A stretch of DNA of 64,000 nucleotides from Acheta domesticus (taxonomy: Eukaryota > Arthropoda > Insecta > Orthoptera > Gryllidae): contig JAHLJT010003656.1 in NCBI GenBank assembly GCA_031308135.1, forward strand, positions 74,078,698-74,142,697. The letters run 5' to 3'. Position 1 is the stretch's first letter. Each line of letters opens with the position of its first letter. The translations under genes were made by a program, and so were the position numbers. Of the stretch, positions 21,907-32,875 are shown in pieces. Below the pieces are notes generated by a model, which worked only from the letters and a program-made list of their open reading frames with translations, had not been told where the DNA came from and ran no database searches.

Positions 21907-23854
21907 AATAAATAAGCAATACAACAGACTTACATTGTAACATTTTTTTAACTAACTAAAAAAACTGAAAAAAACGTTTTACCAAACAAACTGCCATGAG
22001 AATTTGGGCGCAAGGAAACAATTCCAAGAACTTAACGGAACCAATATCAATTAGCCCGTTACCGTGCTAGCTCAGCCTATTTGTGGGTTCCTGCTCAGTA
22101 ACAATTTACTTTCCTGGGATCAGCAAAATTGTCACTGGATCCGCCCTCCGTACGGAGAAGCGCGAAATCTGAATGTAATTCTATACCTATCTGCACAACT
22201 AACGCGCTAGATTGCACAATAATAACACATTGGAATTCAGGGAAACATAACATTTTTATTTGAGATCCAGTACTTCCCTCAATACTTCTGAGAACAATTT
22301 TTTTCATTAACTTTCTACTCAAATCGTATTATTTGCTCATGACCTGTTACTCAGTTCACATCCACCAGTGCTCTCCCGGTTGCAGTGGAACGGCACTTCC
22401 CAGAATAGGCCTCCGCGACGTCTTCCGGAGTCATCTGCTTCGCTCCTCTTCAACAGCTCAGTCCCTCCAATTTACACTTCCACAAGAACGAATTAATCAC
22501 AATTTCTTGCGTAATGGTTATCCAACATACCACAACTTAGTAATCGCCACACGATCCGGCATTTACGGCACCCAGTGTCTGCTCAAGTGTTATCAACAAG
22601 CTGAGCGCGCACCATAGCAACGCTACAACAACCGCGCATGTTCCTGTTCCACGCACACCTCGACGTTCGCCGTCAACCATCCAACCCGCCGTGTTTTGTA
22701 TCTCACAATATATTCATTATAATCATAACATTCGCATCATTTACTTCATAGCATCATAATCATCGTCTACATCAGGTGTGACTATGAGACTATCATTGTA
22801 TGTAATAGATGGTGACCTAACAGAGATGTAAAGATACACTTCATTCGATTTTCATTAGACTTGACAGCTGTTACTCAGTAGCGGAAGACTTACCCAAGCA
22901 TTAAAGTTCTCCGCGCACCTTCCAAAATCATCTCTATTTGCGTAACTACGCTTCATTAAAAAGAGTAATTCTCACTATCCCGACTACGACTAGATGGCAG
23001 TAAGATTTCGTTACGGAGGACTCTCCGCTTTGCTTGTCTGTAGGACACGTAAGTTGCCATCAGCCTGTGACTGTCAATTATCAAGTTACAAGTGACTGGT
23101 ACGATGAAAGGAAAGGTTTTGGCGCATTTCGCTGAACCCTAGTGATATTCAGAGTCCGGAAAAGCTTTACCTGAGCACATCCTCGTTCTTCTCACACTCC
23201 CAGGTTAATAAAACACTTTTTTTTCTGTCTGAAAATATGTTGCATTAATTTCAGTAGGGCTTCTCCTCGTTTCAGAAATATCACTTTCACAAAAAAATAT
23301 TTTCAAGATAGATTTCTTCTGCATTCTCTCCCCCATACACCCTAACACACGAAAATGAGGTTATGTGGGAGAAGGGAGTTCTTTTTTAAATTCCGTCACC
23401 TTATTAGCACACAGGACAGTTCTCTGGCCAAGTTCTATGGAACGTCATGCGACCTGATTTGAAGAATCGGCCTTAACACAATTTGTTTACCATGAAAATA
23501 ACTAGGATGTAGAAGCATGCAGATATCAGTCTGTCATCAGCAGTAACATATCTAATAAAATTCAACGCTCACCAAACCAAATTGTGCGATACAGTTAGGC
23601 TGCGAAAGAGGCCTAACCGTAAACTTAAAACATCACTGCCTCTCGGTAAGTCTTAATGTACTGAGATTTCATCCATCTGTCGTGTAAGTGATAAGTACAT
23701 GTTCCTCTGTGGCAACGACGTGGCGAAATCAGACCGCTTAGTATACGCTGTATTGTTTATATTGCTGCATTGTAGCTACTGATTGATTCATATGAGTTTA
23801 TTGGAGCGTCAAACAGATAAAGTGAATATTCTCGTAAGTGTAAGGAATTGTTTT
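21907..23854. other. No gene recognised
   Basis: A mildly GC-rich segment at 22360-22680 (start of a CAGTGCTCTCCCGG stretch) lies within AT-rich DNA. No conserved domain, RNA gene or repeat family is seen. Confidence 0.45.
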
Positions 23855-24478
23855 ATCGTGGGAGGTGGTGGTGAATCTTCCCCCCGCTGGATGGCGACAT
23901 CCAGCGCCCACCTGCATATCGGCTTGCGAATTTTCACCAACCGTGTATCTCCCGAGCGAGGCACCGCTCCAGCCGGGACAAGGTCAAAGCTCCCAGCTGG
24001 TCTCCCGACATTTGTGGTAGTGTAGTGCATGTAAGTGTCAGTGAAATCAAGGACAGGGAAAGGAAGAAAAAGGAAACATCGCGCGCGGTCCGTGGCCCGT
24101 TTATTATGATTCTGCTAAGGCATTCGCCAGGTGTCGATCGGAGAAATGACGGAAAACTACCGACCAGAGCAGCCGGCCCCTAGAATTCTCCTCCAGGCAG
24201 CGACTGAATTGACCTAAAGTGTCGAAAATCCTGCCTTCGTTGTCGGGACTCGAACCTAGGACCTCCCGGTCAGAGGGACTGTTTATTAATGATGACTCAG
24301 TTTTATACTATTTAATAATGTTTTTGCTTATTTCTTACGTCACAATAAAATTCTTCTACATGCAATATGTTTATTTGCAGCAGCAGCCATTTTATCATTT
24401 AAGAAGTGTAAAAGTGGCCGTATCTGCCATGTCTTCTCAGTGCATGAGTTGATGCACTGAGCCATCTCTCCGGTACAT
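23855..24478 (-). mobile_element. SINE-A copy with AT-rich interruption
   Basis: Read on the minus strand, 24478-24425 gives the 5' head (CCGGAGAGATGGCTCAGTGC), and about 24292-23855 gives the B-box region (GGTTCGAGTCCCGAC), body and most of the 3' part. About 24293-24424 is AT-rich and absent from other copies, so it is probably an insertion. The (AATC)n tail is missing. Confidence 0.8.
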
Positions 24479-24548
24479 CAATGTTTTGATTTTGAACATC
24501 GATGTTTGGCAACATCGTTGTTTCTTGTCGATGTCGCATCCGACATCC
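24479..24548 (+). repeat. Fragment related to the right end of the 50916-51570 element
   Basis: TTTTGATTTTGAACATCGATG and TTGTCGATGTCGCATCC match the right end of the inverted-repeat element at 51524-51569. It is probably a remnant end of the same family. Confidence 0.6.
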
Positions 24549-24559
24549 GACTTTCGAGC

Positions 24560-24990
24560 GAATACGACTGTGGTATATAAACAAAATCGGCGCGTGGCGA
24601 GGCGCCTGCAGGTGCACGAGCGCTGTCGGCGAGCGGCGGCAGCTGGCGAGGGCGGGGCGGCGGACGGGGGCGGTGGAGGCGGCGCCCGCGGTCTGTTCTG
24701 CGCGGGGGGGAGTGGAGGGCGGGCGGGCGAGGCAGCGCCCCTCCACGCCCCGCGCCGCCGCGCCCCTCCCACGCCGCGCCGCGCCGCGTCGTGTGTATAT
24801 CGACCAGGGCACGTGGGTGGCAGCGGCGGGTGCGTCGCGTCGCCTCCATTGATTGCGCCCCTCCCCTCCCCAACCCATCCCCAAGCCGTGCCGCTCCGCG
24901 CCACGCCGCGCTCGCGGCGACCGCAGCGCTGCTCGCGGCGCCCGCCGCAACTACAGTTCGTAGTAAAAATACGGCTTCCGAACGCAAGTC
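24560..24990. other. GC/CpG island
   Basis: Very CpG-rich, starting just after a TATATAAAC sequence. No domain is recognised in any frame. It is consistent with a promoter-associated island or a GC-rich repeat. Confidence 0.5.
24573..24581 (+). promoter_or_regulatory. TATA-like box at island edge
   Basis: TATATAAAC stands directly upstream of the CpG island. No clear initiator or coding exon follows, so this is only a candidate. Confidence 0.25.
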
Positions 24991-26616
24991 GTCTTTCGCT
25001 TGAGATGAAGGCAGGGCAGCACAATTATTATTAATTTTTATTAGTGTATTGATAACATTAGTGATTGTTCGTTTCTCGAAACGGGCAAAATGACCTACAC
25101 CCTCTAAATTAGTTCAACTGATTTTGTCTTTGTATTCATATTAAAGATGAGAAAATAATGTGCCTTCAATTATTTTAGCGTATTTTATGTCCGAGACGTG
25201 ACAGGATACTTCTTTAAAATGAGACAAATGTGTACCCTTAAAGCATAGTACTTATTCTATAAATAATCAATTATGAAATACACATATATGTAAATTTTTT
25301 AATGGTCCTATTCACAAGTGAGATATAGGGATAGTAATTTTATTCACAGAAAAAGTAATCTTGAATCTAAAAATGCCAATTATTTAAATGTAAGTCATAG
25401 TTTCAGAAATGGTGTGTGCAAAAGTGGTGAAAGTCAAACAAAGTAGTTAATTTCTTAATTAATAAACAATGTTTTTAGTTCAAAATATCTATAGTAAGTT
25501 ACAAGAATATCTCCTTAATTGGGTTTTAGCACTTTAGGTCATTATTTTTCGAAGCATTATAGTTTTACGGCGTTTTTCGTTTACATGTCATTTTCCGGAA
25601 AGTATTTTTTTGACTTACACCACTTATGCTCTCACTTGCTCATATGATTTTGCTTGAAACATTTGGACGAAGATATTTATATTACAAAAGAGAACGTTTA
25701 ATTATTAATAGGTCTGGACTTTTAATATAATAATACCTTCATATTATCCATTAAAACGCTAATATGAATTATATTCAATCCAATAACACCACTTGTATAA
25801 TTTTAAGTATTAATACAATCGTAGACAATGCCTGAGCCAAGAGATTTCAGGAATATTAAATTTATTTCGACATACCTCATAATGCGCGTTTATGCATTAA
25901 TGGGTTTTTATGGATGGACACCACACTCTGTACTGCCAGGGACTAAACACACAATGTTAATGTTGTGTATATACTATAGATGGCAAGTGTTTGTATTGGA
26001 TTCAAATAATGCATTATTCATGAATGTATGGCACCACGAGATTGTGCTTGCATTCTGAATAAAGAGGAAAAATACTTTTACTGTCAACTTTTAAATAAGT
26101 TGATCCTCCTACAATAATATTGAATATGTAAACTTTATTGTGGACTTTTGATTATAAAATTGACTTTTTATACATATTTTTAACAAAATAATTTGCACGA
26201 AAATGTGTTTTAAGGTATTTTTTTATTATTCACATGGTTAATTTTGGGTATAATAAGTTGTATAAGGCATTACCATTAGAGAAAGGCATTTGAAAAAGAC
26301 AGTAAATCATGACTAAATGCCCAATTTTAATTGCAAACGAATTTTCATTACATTTTATATATAATGTTTATTTTATAGAGACTTGTGTTGAAATAGCCTA
26401 TCGAAACTGATGATTCACTCATTTTATGATTGAAATTGCACACATGTTTGTTGGCAGAGAGTCGAAGTATCGATCGTTTCAAATTGTAGTAACCTTAATT
26501 CTGAATAAACGCTGAACATATCCACATCATATATTGCAAAAATGAAGAGTATGATGCATTTCATCTGTATGTCGTAAAGAAAAAATACCACCAGCAGTTT
26601 TGACCGGACTTTGGTG
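24991..26616. other. AT-rich sequence, no gene recognised
   Basis: About 1.6 kb of AT-rich DNA. The open frame at 25828-26058 shows no family resemblance. Confidence 0.55.
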
Positions 26617-26960
26617 ACTCAAGACATCAACTGATATCACTGCCTACAACTAGGAGGTCCTAAAGTTCGACTGTGGCAGGGTTTTCGACACTAGCTGGAT
26701 AGCTGGGTCGAATTTAGCCACTGTCTGGAGGAGAATTTAGGTCGCACTAATCTAATTTTTGTGGTTTCTACGATTAACACTAGGCGAATGCTCGGAGCAG
26801 TACCTTAACAAAGGGCCACGAACCATGCGCAATCGTTCCTTCCTCTTCCTTGTCCTATCGTCACCCCTTACTTACACACACCACATTAACATGCACTACT
26901 CTACCACACACGTCGGGAGACCAGTTAGAGCTTAGAGCATGCTCCAAATGTTCGTTTATA
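26617..26960 (+). mobile_element. SINE-A copy, 5' part only
   Basis: Starts in the head (CATCAACTGATATCACTGCC), passes the B-box region and body (TTTCGACACTAGCTGGATAG, GAGCAGTACC) and stops shortly after GTCGGGAGACCAGTTAGAGC. The 3' half and tail are absent. Confidence 0.85.
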
Positions 26961-27090
26961 AATTTACCAAATTTCAGAAGAAATTAAAAATCCAATATAC
27001 ACAAGGAAATCAAATATTTTAATACATAGAGCCACGGGAACCCTCTCAAAATTCTCGGGGAACCATAAACTCCCTGCGTCCCACAGTGAC
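26961..27090. other. Short AT-rich stretch
   Basis: No supported feature. Confidence 0.4.
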
Positions 27091-27410
27091 TTCTCAACGA
27101 TTTTCCTTTGCTTTTCTTGTAAGGTTAAGCGACTGATCTCGTCCTCGTGCCCTCGCCCTCACTTGTGCCCTTGCCCACCCCTGTTGCAGGGGGTCTCCAA
27201 TTCCTAGTAACCTCCAGCGCTCGTGGCGGTGACACCGGCAACGACGGATGCACTCAGCGTGGCTGCAGCCATCGGAAATCACTTAGGCGCGGAGCCTGCG
27301 GTTTTTGGCCCGAACGCTCATACATCGCCCGCTCCACACGGCGCCCTCCGCCATCGCAGTCACTACCACCGCCACCCGCGGCTCCATCGTCAAAGCAACT
27401 CCCGTCCTTC
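27091..27410. other. GC-rich island
   Basis: GC-rich with a pyrimidine tract followed by CTGTTGCAGGG at about 27180 that looks like a splice acceptor. The following sequence has no recognisable domain in the open plus-strand frames. A host exon is possible but not supported. Confidence 0.3.
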
Positions 27411-27745
27411 CTCTCTCTCTCTCTCTCTCTCCAAAACGTGAAGTGTGGGTGTTGGGTGTGGAATGTGTGTAGTGTGTGTTTGTGGAGTCTGTGTGGTGCA
27501 TGAGGAGTATGTGTGGGTGTGTGTGTGGAGTGTGTGTGGTGTGTGTGGAATGTGTATGGGGTGTGTTTGTGGAGTGTGTGTGGTCTATCTCCTTCCCTCC
27601 ATCCAGATTCTCTTCATCTCGTCTCCTCCTCTATTCCTCTTCCGTCTCTGCCCGTCCCATCTCTCTCTTACATCCCGTCACTCTCTGGTCCATCTCTCTC
27701 TCTCTCCTCTTTCTCTCTTCCGTCTCTCTGTCTCTAACACGGTGC
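27411..27745. repeat. (CT)n, (GTGTG)n and CT-rich simple repeats
   Basis: A (TC)n run at 27410-27431, GTGTGGAGTGTG-type repeats at about 27440-27585, then a CTCTCTCC-rich tract to about 27737. Valine/cysteine-rich frames across it are artefacts. Confidence 0.85.
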
Positions 27746-27832
27746 TAGAGTATTTCCTTATCACCTACGGGCGATTAATAGACACCCGGCCCGGCATAGA
27801 GAAATGAATTGCTGAAAAACTGCATCTGGACC
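27746..27832. other. Short segment with a GCGATTAATAG core
   Basis: A single TTAAT core in GC-rich context (about 27770-27780). Function unknown. Confidence 0.25.
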
Positions 27833-27836
27833 TTAA

Positions 27837-28421
27837 CCCCTTAACGTTAAAGCACGAGTATACTCGTTTAATTTTTGAAAAAATTATAACTCCCGAGTAT
27901 ACTGTTCATTTTCAAGGTGTGAACTAAGTTAATTGTCGTTCACTACAGCTACTTCTATAGGAGCCCACTAGAGAGAATGTAAATGCAATGTCTAATGTTA
28001 TTGAGGTAGTTTCGTGTACTAATATTGGCGGGAACTAAAAACTGCAGTCGAGACTGGCAGAGTGTGAAAGACACAGTGACTTGTGAAGTAAAAGTATTTG
28101 ATCTGTTCCTATCGCGCGGGATATGCAGTCGAGTACGATGCACAAAGGGGAAGAAAACATGGTGAGAATCGAATGCGAGGATTGTGACGTCGCTCTTTGT
28201 GTAGTTCCCGGTTTCAAAGCATACCACACTGCTACGAATATTTGAAGGTGGTAGTTGAAAGTAGAAGGAGCATATTTGACTCCATTGTATTAAAATGAAA
28301 TACTTTTGTAAGTTATTTATGTAACAAAAATATTATTTCCTTACATATTCCCTATTCCTAGGTACACACGACTAATTATGTACATGAACGAGTATACTTG
28401 GGCTTTTAAAATTCACATTAT
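27837..28421 (+). mobile_element. piggyBac-derived element flanked by TTAA
   Basis: TTAA at 27833-27836 and 28422-28425 bounds the segment. Near each end is the same palindrome, CGAGTATACTCG (27855-27866) and CGAGTATACTTG (28389-28400), at similar distances from TTAA, with TTAAAGC/GCTTTTAA outside it. A decayed piece of transposase C-terminus lies inside. At 585 bp it is far shorter than an autonomous piggyBac (about 2.5 kb). The ends are diverged, so the exact boundary is approximate. Confidence 0.7.
28102..28245 (+). pseudogene. piggyBac transposase C-terminal remnant
   Basis: The frame ends at a TGA at 28243 and contains CEDCDVALCVVPGFKAYHT, which matches the C-terminal cysteine-rich zinc-binding domain of piggyBac transposases (family pattern C-x2-C-x3-LC-x2-PCF-x2-YHT). 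Here the last cysteine of PCF is replaced by glycine, and the upstream cysteine pairs of the full domain are missing. The frame opens just after a TGA at 28099, so almost all of the protein, including the DDD catalytic core, is lost. The identification rests on the motif and on its position near a TTAA-flanked end. It cannot be active. Confidence 0.75.
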
Positions 28422-28425
28422 TTAA

Positions 28426-29770
28426 AGCTTCATTGTTGTGACTTAAGTGCGTAATTTTAAAAATCATTGTAGTGATCAGTATTCGAACCAAAAATATATC
28501 AATAACAATAAAAATTTGGAAATTTTTGGACATTCTTTCATTTTGTAATTGGTAAGTTATCCGGCAGTGCTTTCTACAAGTCGTTTCCCGATACGAAGTC
28601 AAATGCAATTAATGAATATTCTAAGGTCAGCAAAGAATGGGACCAACCTTCAAGGCATCTGAATTGATTCCGCTTCGGCGTATTTTGCAGCCGATCAATA
28701 CTCCTCAAAGTACGACTTTAGAGAAGTATTCGAAAACTATTTTGACAAAAATATTTTTATTGCTGTGATGGAGATTCAAACATATCAAGAGTTTTATTTC
28801 TCTTTTATTACGTGATACATACAAGCTGCGGCGATGTTGTCATCCTTAAGACACTTCCTCAGAGCTAGGCATTATCGCAAATTCGGGCAAGAGTAACAGG
28901 TTTGTCCGTGGGACAAATATGCGGGCAACTACGAGGCGACGCGACATTTGGTGAAAAGTGCCGAAGTTGCATAAAATAATTTAGGTAGCCTACTTTATTG
29001 TACGAATGTAAGTCATATTTGGAAAATGCAAAATTAGAAGCGAGTTTTCGTTTTCAATATATGATAATAAATATGTCAGATAGCATTTTGTGCATTTGAT
29101 ACTCTACATCCATGGACTACAGATTTCCAATTAGGATTATAGTGGTAGCTAAAATGTCGATTCTATTGTACAACAAATGTAGACAGATTTCATAGAAATT
29201 TCCTTCACACGCAATCCACGTTTGTTTAAATCTGTGTGTGGGTCGACGTACGTTTGCGAACAACCGCTTTCTTTTCTTAGGAGAGTAAAATCAATCCTCG
29301 GCAGTGGTCTCGTATCACAGTTTGAAACAATATCTCCTTCTCATTATTTAACTCATATTCCAAATATTGTTCAATTCATAATCAATATATCTCATTATTA
29401 AAAATTTGTACATGTTAATTTTACATGCGAAAATTTACATTCATCTAAGAAAATTATATGTTGATGCTGAACTTAAACTATACTGCGCATCAGTTACACA
29501 CTCTCTTGTCCACTTATCGAGTTCGCAGAGTCGTTTTCACTCCAAAATTATCTCGTTTCCCCATCACAGCTATGATCTTGACAGGCCGTGCTCGCTCGGG
29601 AAAGGATAACAATACAATTGCGTAAATGGACATGGCTGTGAGCGTCACTCCACTCTCCACTTTCGATCATTTCGTGATTTGATCATAAAAATATGCTGAC
29701 TGCTGCAGAAGTTTTGTGGACGCGAAGATATTCACAAACACCACAATGAAAAACATGAGCATTTCTATTC
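28426..29770. other. AT-rich sequence, possible further transposon relic
   Basis: At about 28711-28800 a plus-strand frame reads DFREVFENYFDKNIF, which faintly resembles the N-terminal 'FF..LFFD..I' segment of piggyBac-type transposases. This is too weak to annotate. The rest has no recognisable gene. Confidence 0.3.
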
Positions 29771-29774
29771 CTTC

Positions 29775-30285
29775 CACCCAAAGGTGGCTCAGGGCCTCTG
29801 GCCGGGAGGTTCTAGGGTTCGAGTCCCAACGGTCGCAGGATTTTCGACACTAGCCACATAGCTAGGTCGAATTCAGTCGCTGTCTGGAGGCGAATTCTAG
29901 CGAACGCCTGCTCTGATCGGTAGTTTTCCGTGGTTTCTTCGATCAACACCAGGGAAATGCCGGAGCAGCACCCTCACAAACAGGCCGTGGACCGCACGCG
30001 ATCTTTCCTTCCTCTTCCTCGTCCTATCCTCACCCCTTACACACGCACACTAACATGCACTACACTACCCACACATACCGGGAGACCGGTCTGGGGCTTA
30101 GAGCTTGTCCCGCCTGGGGCGGTGCCACCCAGGTGGGAGATGCCTGGTTGGGGAATACCTCGTTAGTCGACGGTAGGTCGGAGCCTGACCTCGCCACCCG
30201 GAGGATCACCGTCACCTCTCGAAGAAAACATACACTACACTTACGGGACTGATGACTTCAGTAGTTGAATCACTAATAATCAGGC
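29775..30285 (+). mobile_element. SINE-A copy, near full length
   Basis: Head GGTGGCTCAGGGC, B box GGTTCGAGTCCC (about 29817-29829), body AGGCGAATTCTAGCG, GATCAACACCAGG and CGGGAGACCGGTC, then the 3' part GGTGGGAGATGCCTGG, GTCGACGGTAGGTCGG and TTACGGGACTGATGAC. About 25 bp of the head seen in other copies are missing. This is the most complete uninterrupted copy in the window. Confidence 0.92.
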
Positions 30286-30289
30286 AACC

Positions 30290-30672
30290 AATCGGAGCAG
30301 TACCCTAATAAACGGACCACGCGCCCGATGTTTCCTTCCTTTTCCTCACCTCTTACTTACACTCATTCACACTAACGTGCACTACACAACCACACATGTT
30401 GGGATACTATTCAGGAGCTTCAAGCTTGTCACGCCTGGGGCGGTGCTACGCTGGTGGGAGATACCTGGTTGAGGGAAATTCCCGGAAACCGACGTAAGTC
30501 GGCGCAGGATCTCGCATTTCAGCGGGGGAAGATCACCGCCCCTTCCGGCGATAACACATGTACTACACTTACGGTACTAACGATACGATACCTTTCGGTA
30601 CGGTACACCTTTACGGTGCTAACGACCTTAGCAATTGACGCGCCCGGTTTCACTAATCAATCAAATCAGTCC
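30290..30672 (+). mobile_element. SINE-A copy, 5' truncated, in tandem with the previous one
   Basis: Starts at the internal CGGAGCAGTACCCTAATAAAC block and continues to the AATCAATCAAATC tail. An insert of about 35 bp with a CGGTACGGTACACC motif duplicates part of the TTACGG-CTAACGA segment at about 30575-30625. Confidence 0.9.
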
Positions 30673-31184
30673 TTCACGTACATGGGTCAAAATAAAGATA
30701 AAAATTCTAGCGATGCCATAATTACAATTTCAACGACTGGCGTTTTTTGTCGTAAGCTGTAGATAAGGGACCGAAGGAGTCTATTGATAAAGTGCCGAGA
30801 AGGTGCGAAATTATAGCCTGGTTGTTGGTCTGTCTGGCTCGGTGCCTTCAATTGATTCATCGCAGTAGGGAGCCAACGCTAGACACCGGTGACGTACGAC
30901 CCAACAACCGTGCTCCGAAGGCAGCGAATGAAAGCGCCAAGCAATGCCATAAGACACAAAACAAATGTTTGGAGCGAAATTACAGCCTTGAGCCAAAAAG
31001 ATCCAAACGCAACTACGTTGCTTCTAAGGAGAAATACAAACAATGAAGAATTATTAAGCTGTAAATAATGGTTGCAATTTATTTCGTTGAAGTTTTTTCG
31101 ATTGACGGAATTTCTTTTCTGATAATATTTTCTTCTATCTTGGCATTAATAATGTTAACAGGACTGAATTAAAAGCTCACTTTC
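30673..31184. other. Unassigned, includes an 84-residue open frame
   Basis: A plus-strand frame at 30792-31046 is basic and serine/lysine-rich toward its end, without a recognisable family. There is no clear promoter or splice context, so I do not call a gene. Confidence 0.35.
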
Positions 31185-31385
31185 TTCTACGCGTAGAAAC
31201 ACGGTGAAATTAATTTTGTGAAATTATTAAGTTCTCTTGAATTCTTGTATTTGTTGCAAGAATTCACCAATTTTACATTAAATGCACTTTGTCGCGAAGA
31301 CTCACGAAAAATTATTGCATTGAACTCCAATAATTAAATTCGACAAGTAATCACGAAATCTTATTGTAGTGAGCACTGACTCAAC
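31185..31385 (+). repeat. Dispersed repeat family F, copy 1
   Basis: Aligns with 61062-61255 in the same orientation: CTTCTAC-C-TAGAAA, then GCACTTTGTCG-GAA, then CACGAAATC followed by TAGTGAG. It is AT-rich with no coding frame. Copy boundaries are approximate. Confidence 0.55.
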
Positions 31386-31499
31386 AAACGCGGTGGCCTA
31401 CGCAGCCTTCTTGTAGTGTCGGCGCTTCTATTGTCAATACTAAAAAGTGAATATTGAGTGAATGATGTTTCCGGGCCCGGCAACTGCAAAGGCCGTGAA

Positions 31500-31672
31500 T
31501 GTTTTATCGCAGGAGGTGCTGGTGTTCCTCCTCTGCTGGATAGCGAGATCCGGCGCCGAAATACACTTCGGCTTGCGGGGGATTTCCATCTCCAAGTGTT
31601 TTCCTCGGAGAGACACCGCTCCAGCCAGGAGACGCTTGAAGCTTCCCACTCGTCTGCCAACATGTGTTGCTT
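31500..31672 (-). mobile_element. SINE-A 3' part, left portion of a nested trio
   Basis: Minus-strand 3' body: GCTGGATAGCGAGATCCGGC, GGGGGATTTCCATCTCC and GACACCGCTCCAGCC up to CAACATGTGTTG. The 5' portion of the same copy appears to continue at 31940-32268 on the same strand. Confidence 0.8.
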
Positions 31673-31936
31673 ACACTAGCATGCACTACACTACCACACA
31701 TGACGGGGGACCGGTCGGCGGCTAAGTGCTTGTCCCGGCTGGGGCGATGCCCTGCTAGTGGGAGATACGTAGTTGAGAAAATTCCCGCTAGTCGACGGTA
31801 GGTCGGCGCCGAATCTGGCCATCCAGCGGGGGAATATCGCCAACGCCGATGAAAAAACATGCACTACAGTTACGTAATAATTACATCAGTGGTAGACGCG
31901 CCCAGAATCACTAACAATCAATCAATCAATCCGAAA
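31673..31936 (+). mobile_element. SINE-A 3' part inserted in opposite orientation
   Basis: Plus-strand 3' half beginning CATGCACTACACTACCACAC, then GACCGGTCGGCGGCTAAG, GTCGACGGTAGGTCGG, and an AATCAATCAATCAATC tail at 31916-31932. It sits between the two halves of a minus-strand SINE-A copy. Confidence 0.85.
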
Positions 31937-31939
31937 TGT

Positions 31940-32268
31940 TTAGTAGTGTAGTGCGTATAAATGAAAATGTTTGTGTAAGGGATCGGACAAGGAAAAGAAA
32001 GGAAAGATCGCGCGCTTTTCGTGGCCCGTTTGATAGGGTATTGCTCAAGAATTCACGTGGTTTTACTCGGAGAAACCACGGAAAACTACCGATCAGAGCA
32101 CGCGGCCGCTAGAAGTCCCCTCAAGACGGCGACTGGCGACTGAACTCGACCTACCTGACAAGCTAGTGTCGATATCCTGCCACCATCGGGATTCAAAACC
32201 GAAGACCTCCCGGTCAGAGGCTGCAGTGACATCAGCTGATGCCCTGAGCCACCTTCACCGGTCAAAAT
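31940..32268 (-). mobile_element. SINE-A 5' part, right portion of the nested trio
   Basis: Minus-strand 5' half running from TAGTAGTGTAGTGCGTATAA through GTGGCCCGTTTGATAGGGTA to the head GGTGGCTCAGGGCATCAGC (as read on the minus strand, ending near 32268). The B-box region reads degraded. Confidence 0.85.
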
Positions 32269-32356
32269 ATGTTCGGTTACGTCATCATGGCAAAGAGTTT
32301 GGTGCGCACCGGCCGGAGCGCGTGCATTACTGTCCAGAGCGCCCAGGAGAGTAGAT

Positions 32357-32875
32357 TAATAGTACATTATGAAACGACGATGTAATGATGGGTATTAATA
32401 CACCCAGTTTCATACGGTATTTCTTCTACGACTTTTATAAGTTAAAATTTTACAATGAACGGTTTCGTGTCAGTTGATTCAGCCAAGGCCACCTAGCGAA
32501 CAGCTACCTAAATCTACCCTCCCATGCTGCCGCAGGTGGCTGTGGTTACCTGTCCGCCTGCTAGTCAAATAGGATCAAAGTGAAATTACGATCCACTTTA
32601 TTTTAAATAATATACCACGAAAAAATACTAATGAAAAAGAAATTAAAACTATTGAGCATAATATAATATCAAATACAATTTTAATGTACACAATCGAACG
32701 AAACATTTTCTAAATCTATTCTCAATGATTAATGAAGTGTCAATATTTGGTTTGTAAACTTCTCTGTGATTGGTCAAGAACCTGTATCATAATGAAAACT
32801 GTATCGAAATGACTATCATTATGCAACTGGCTGCAGCCATCAAATGACAGCATTATACAATGGGAGTAGAAAAAA
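32357..32875 (+). mobile_element. MITE-1 family copy (internally deleted)
   Basis: Begins TAATAGTACATTATGAAACG and ends ATTATACAATGGGAGTAGAAA, like the copies at 59498-60273 (inverted) and 62174-63015. The palindromic arm near the left end has lost its centre: GGGTATTAATACACCCAG runs straight into TTTCATACGGTA. A minus-strand frame near the right end (from 32925 into the element) contains FFYSHCIMLSFDGC, shared with the other copies. Confidence 0.85.

Noticed and set aside
27147..27503. 118-residue plus-strand frame after a splice-acceptor-like site
   Set aside because: Runs into CT and GTGTG microsatellites and has no domain.
28711..28800. N-terminal piggyBac transposase segment
   Set aside because: Similarity is limited to a few hydrophobic and aromatic residues with a stop soon after. 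Not enough to annotate.
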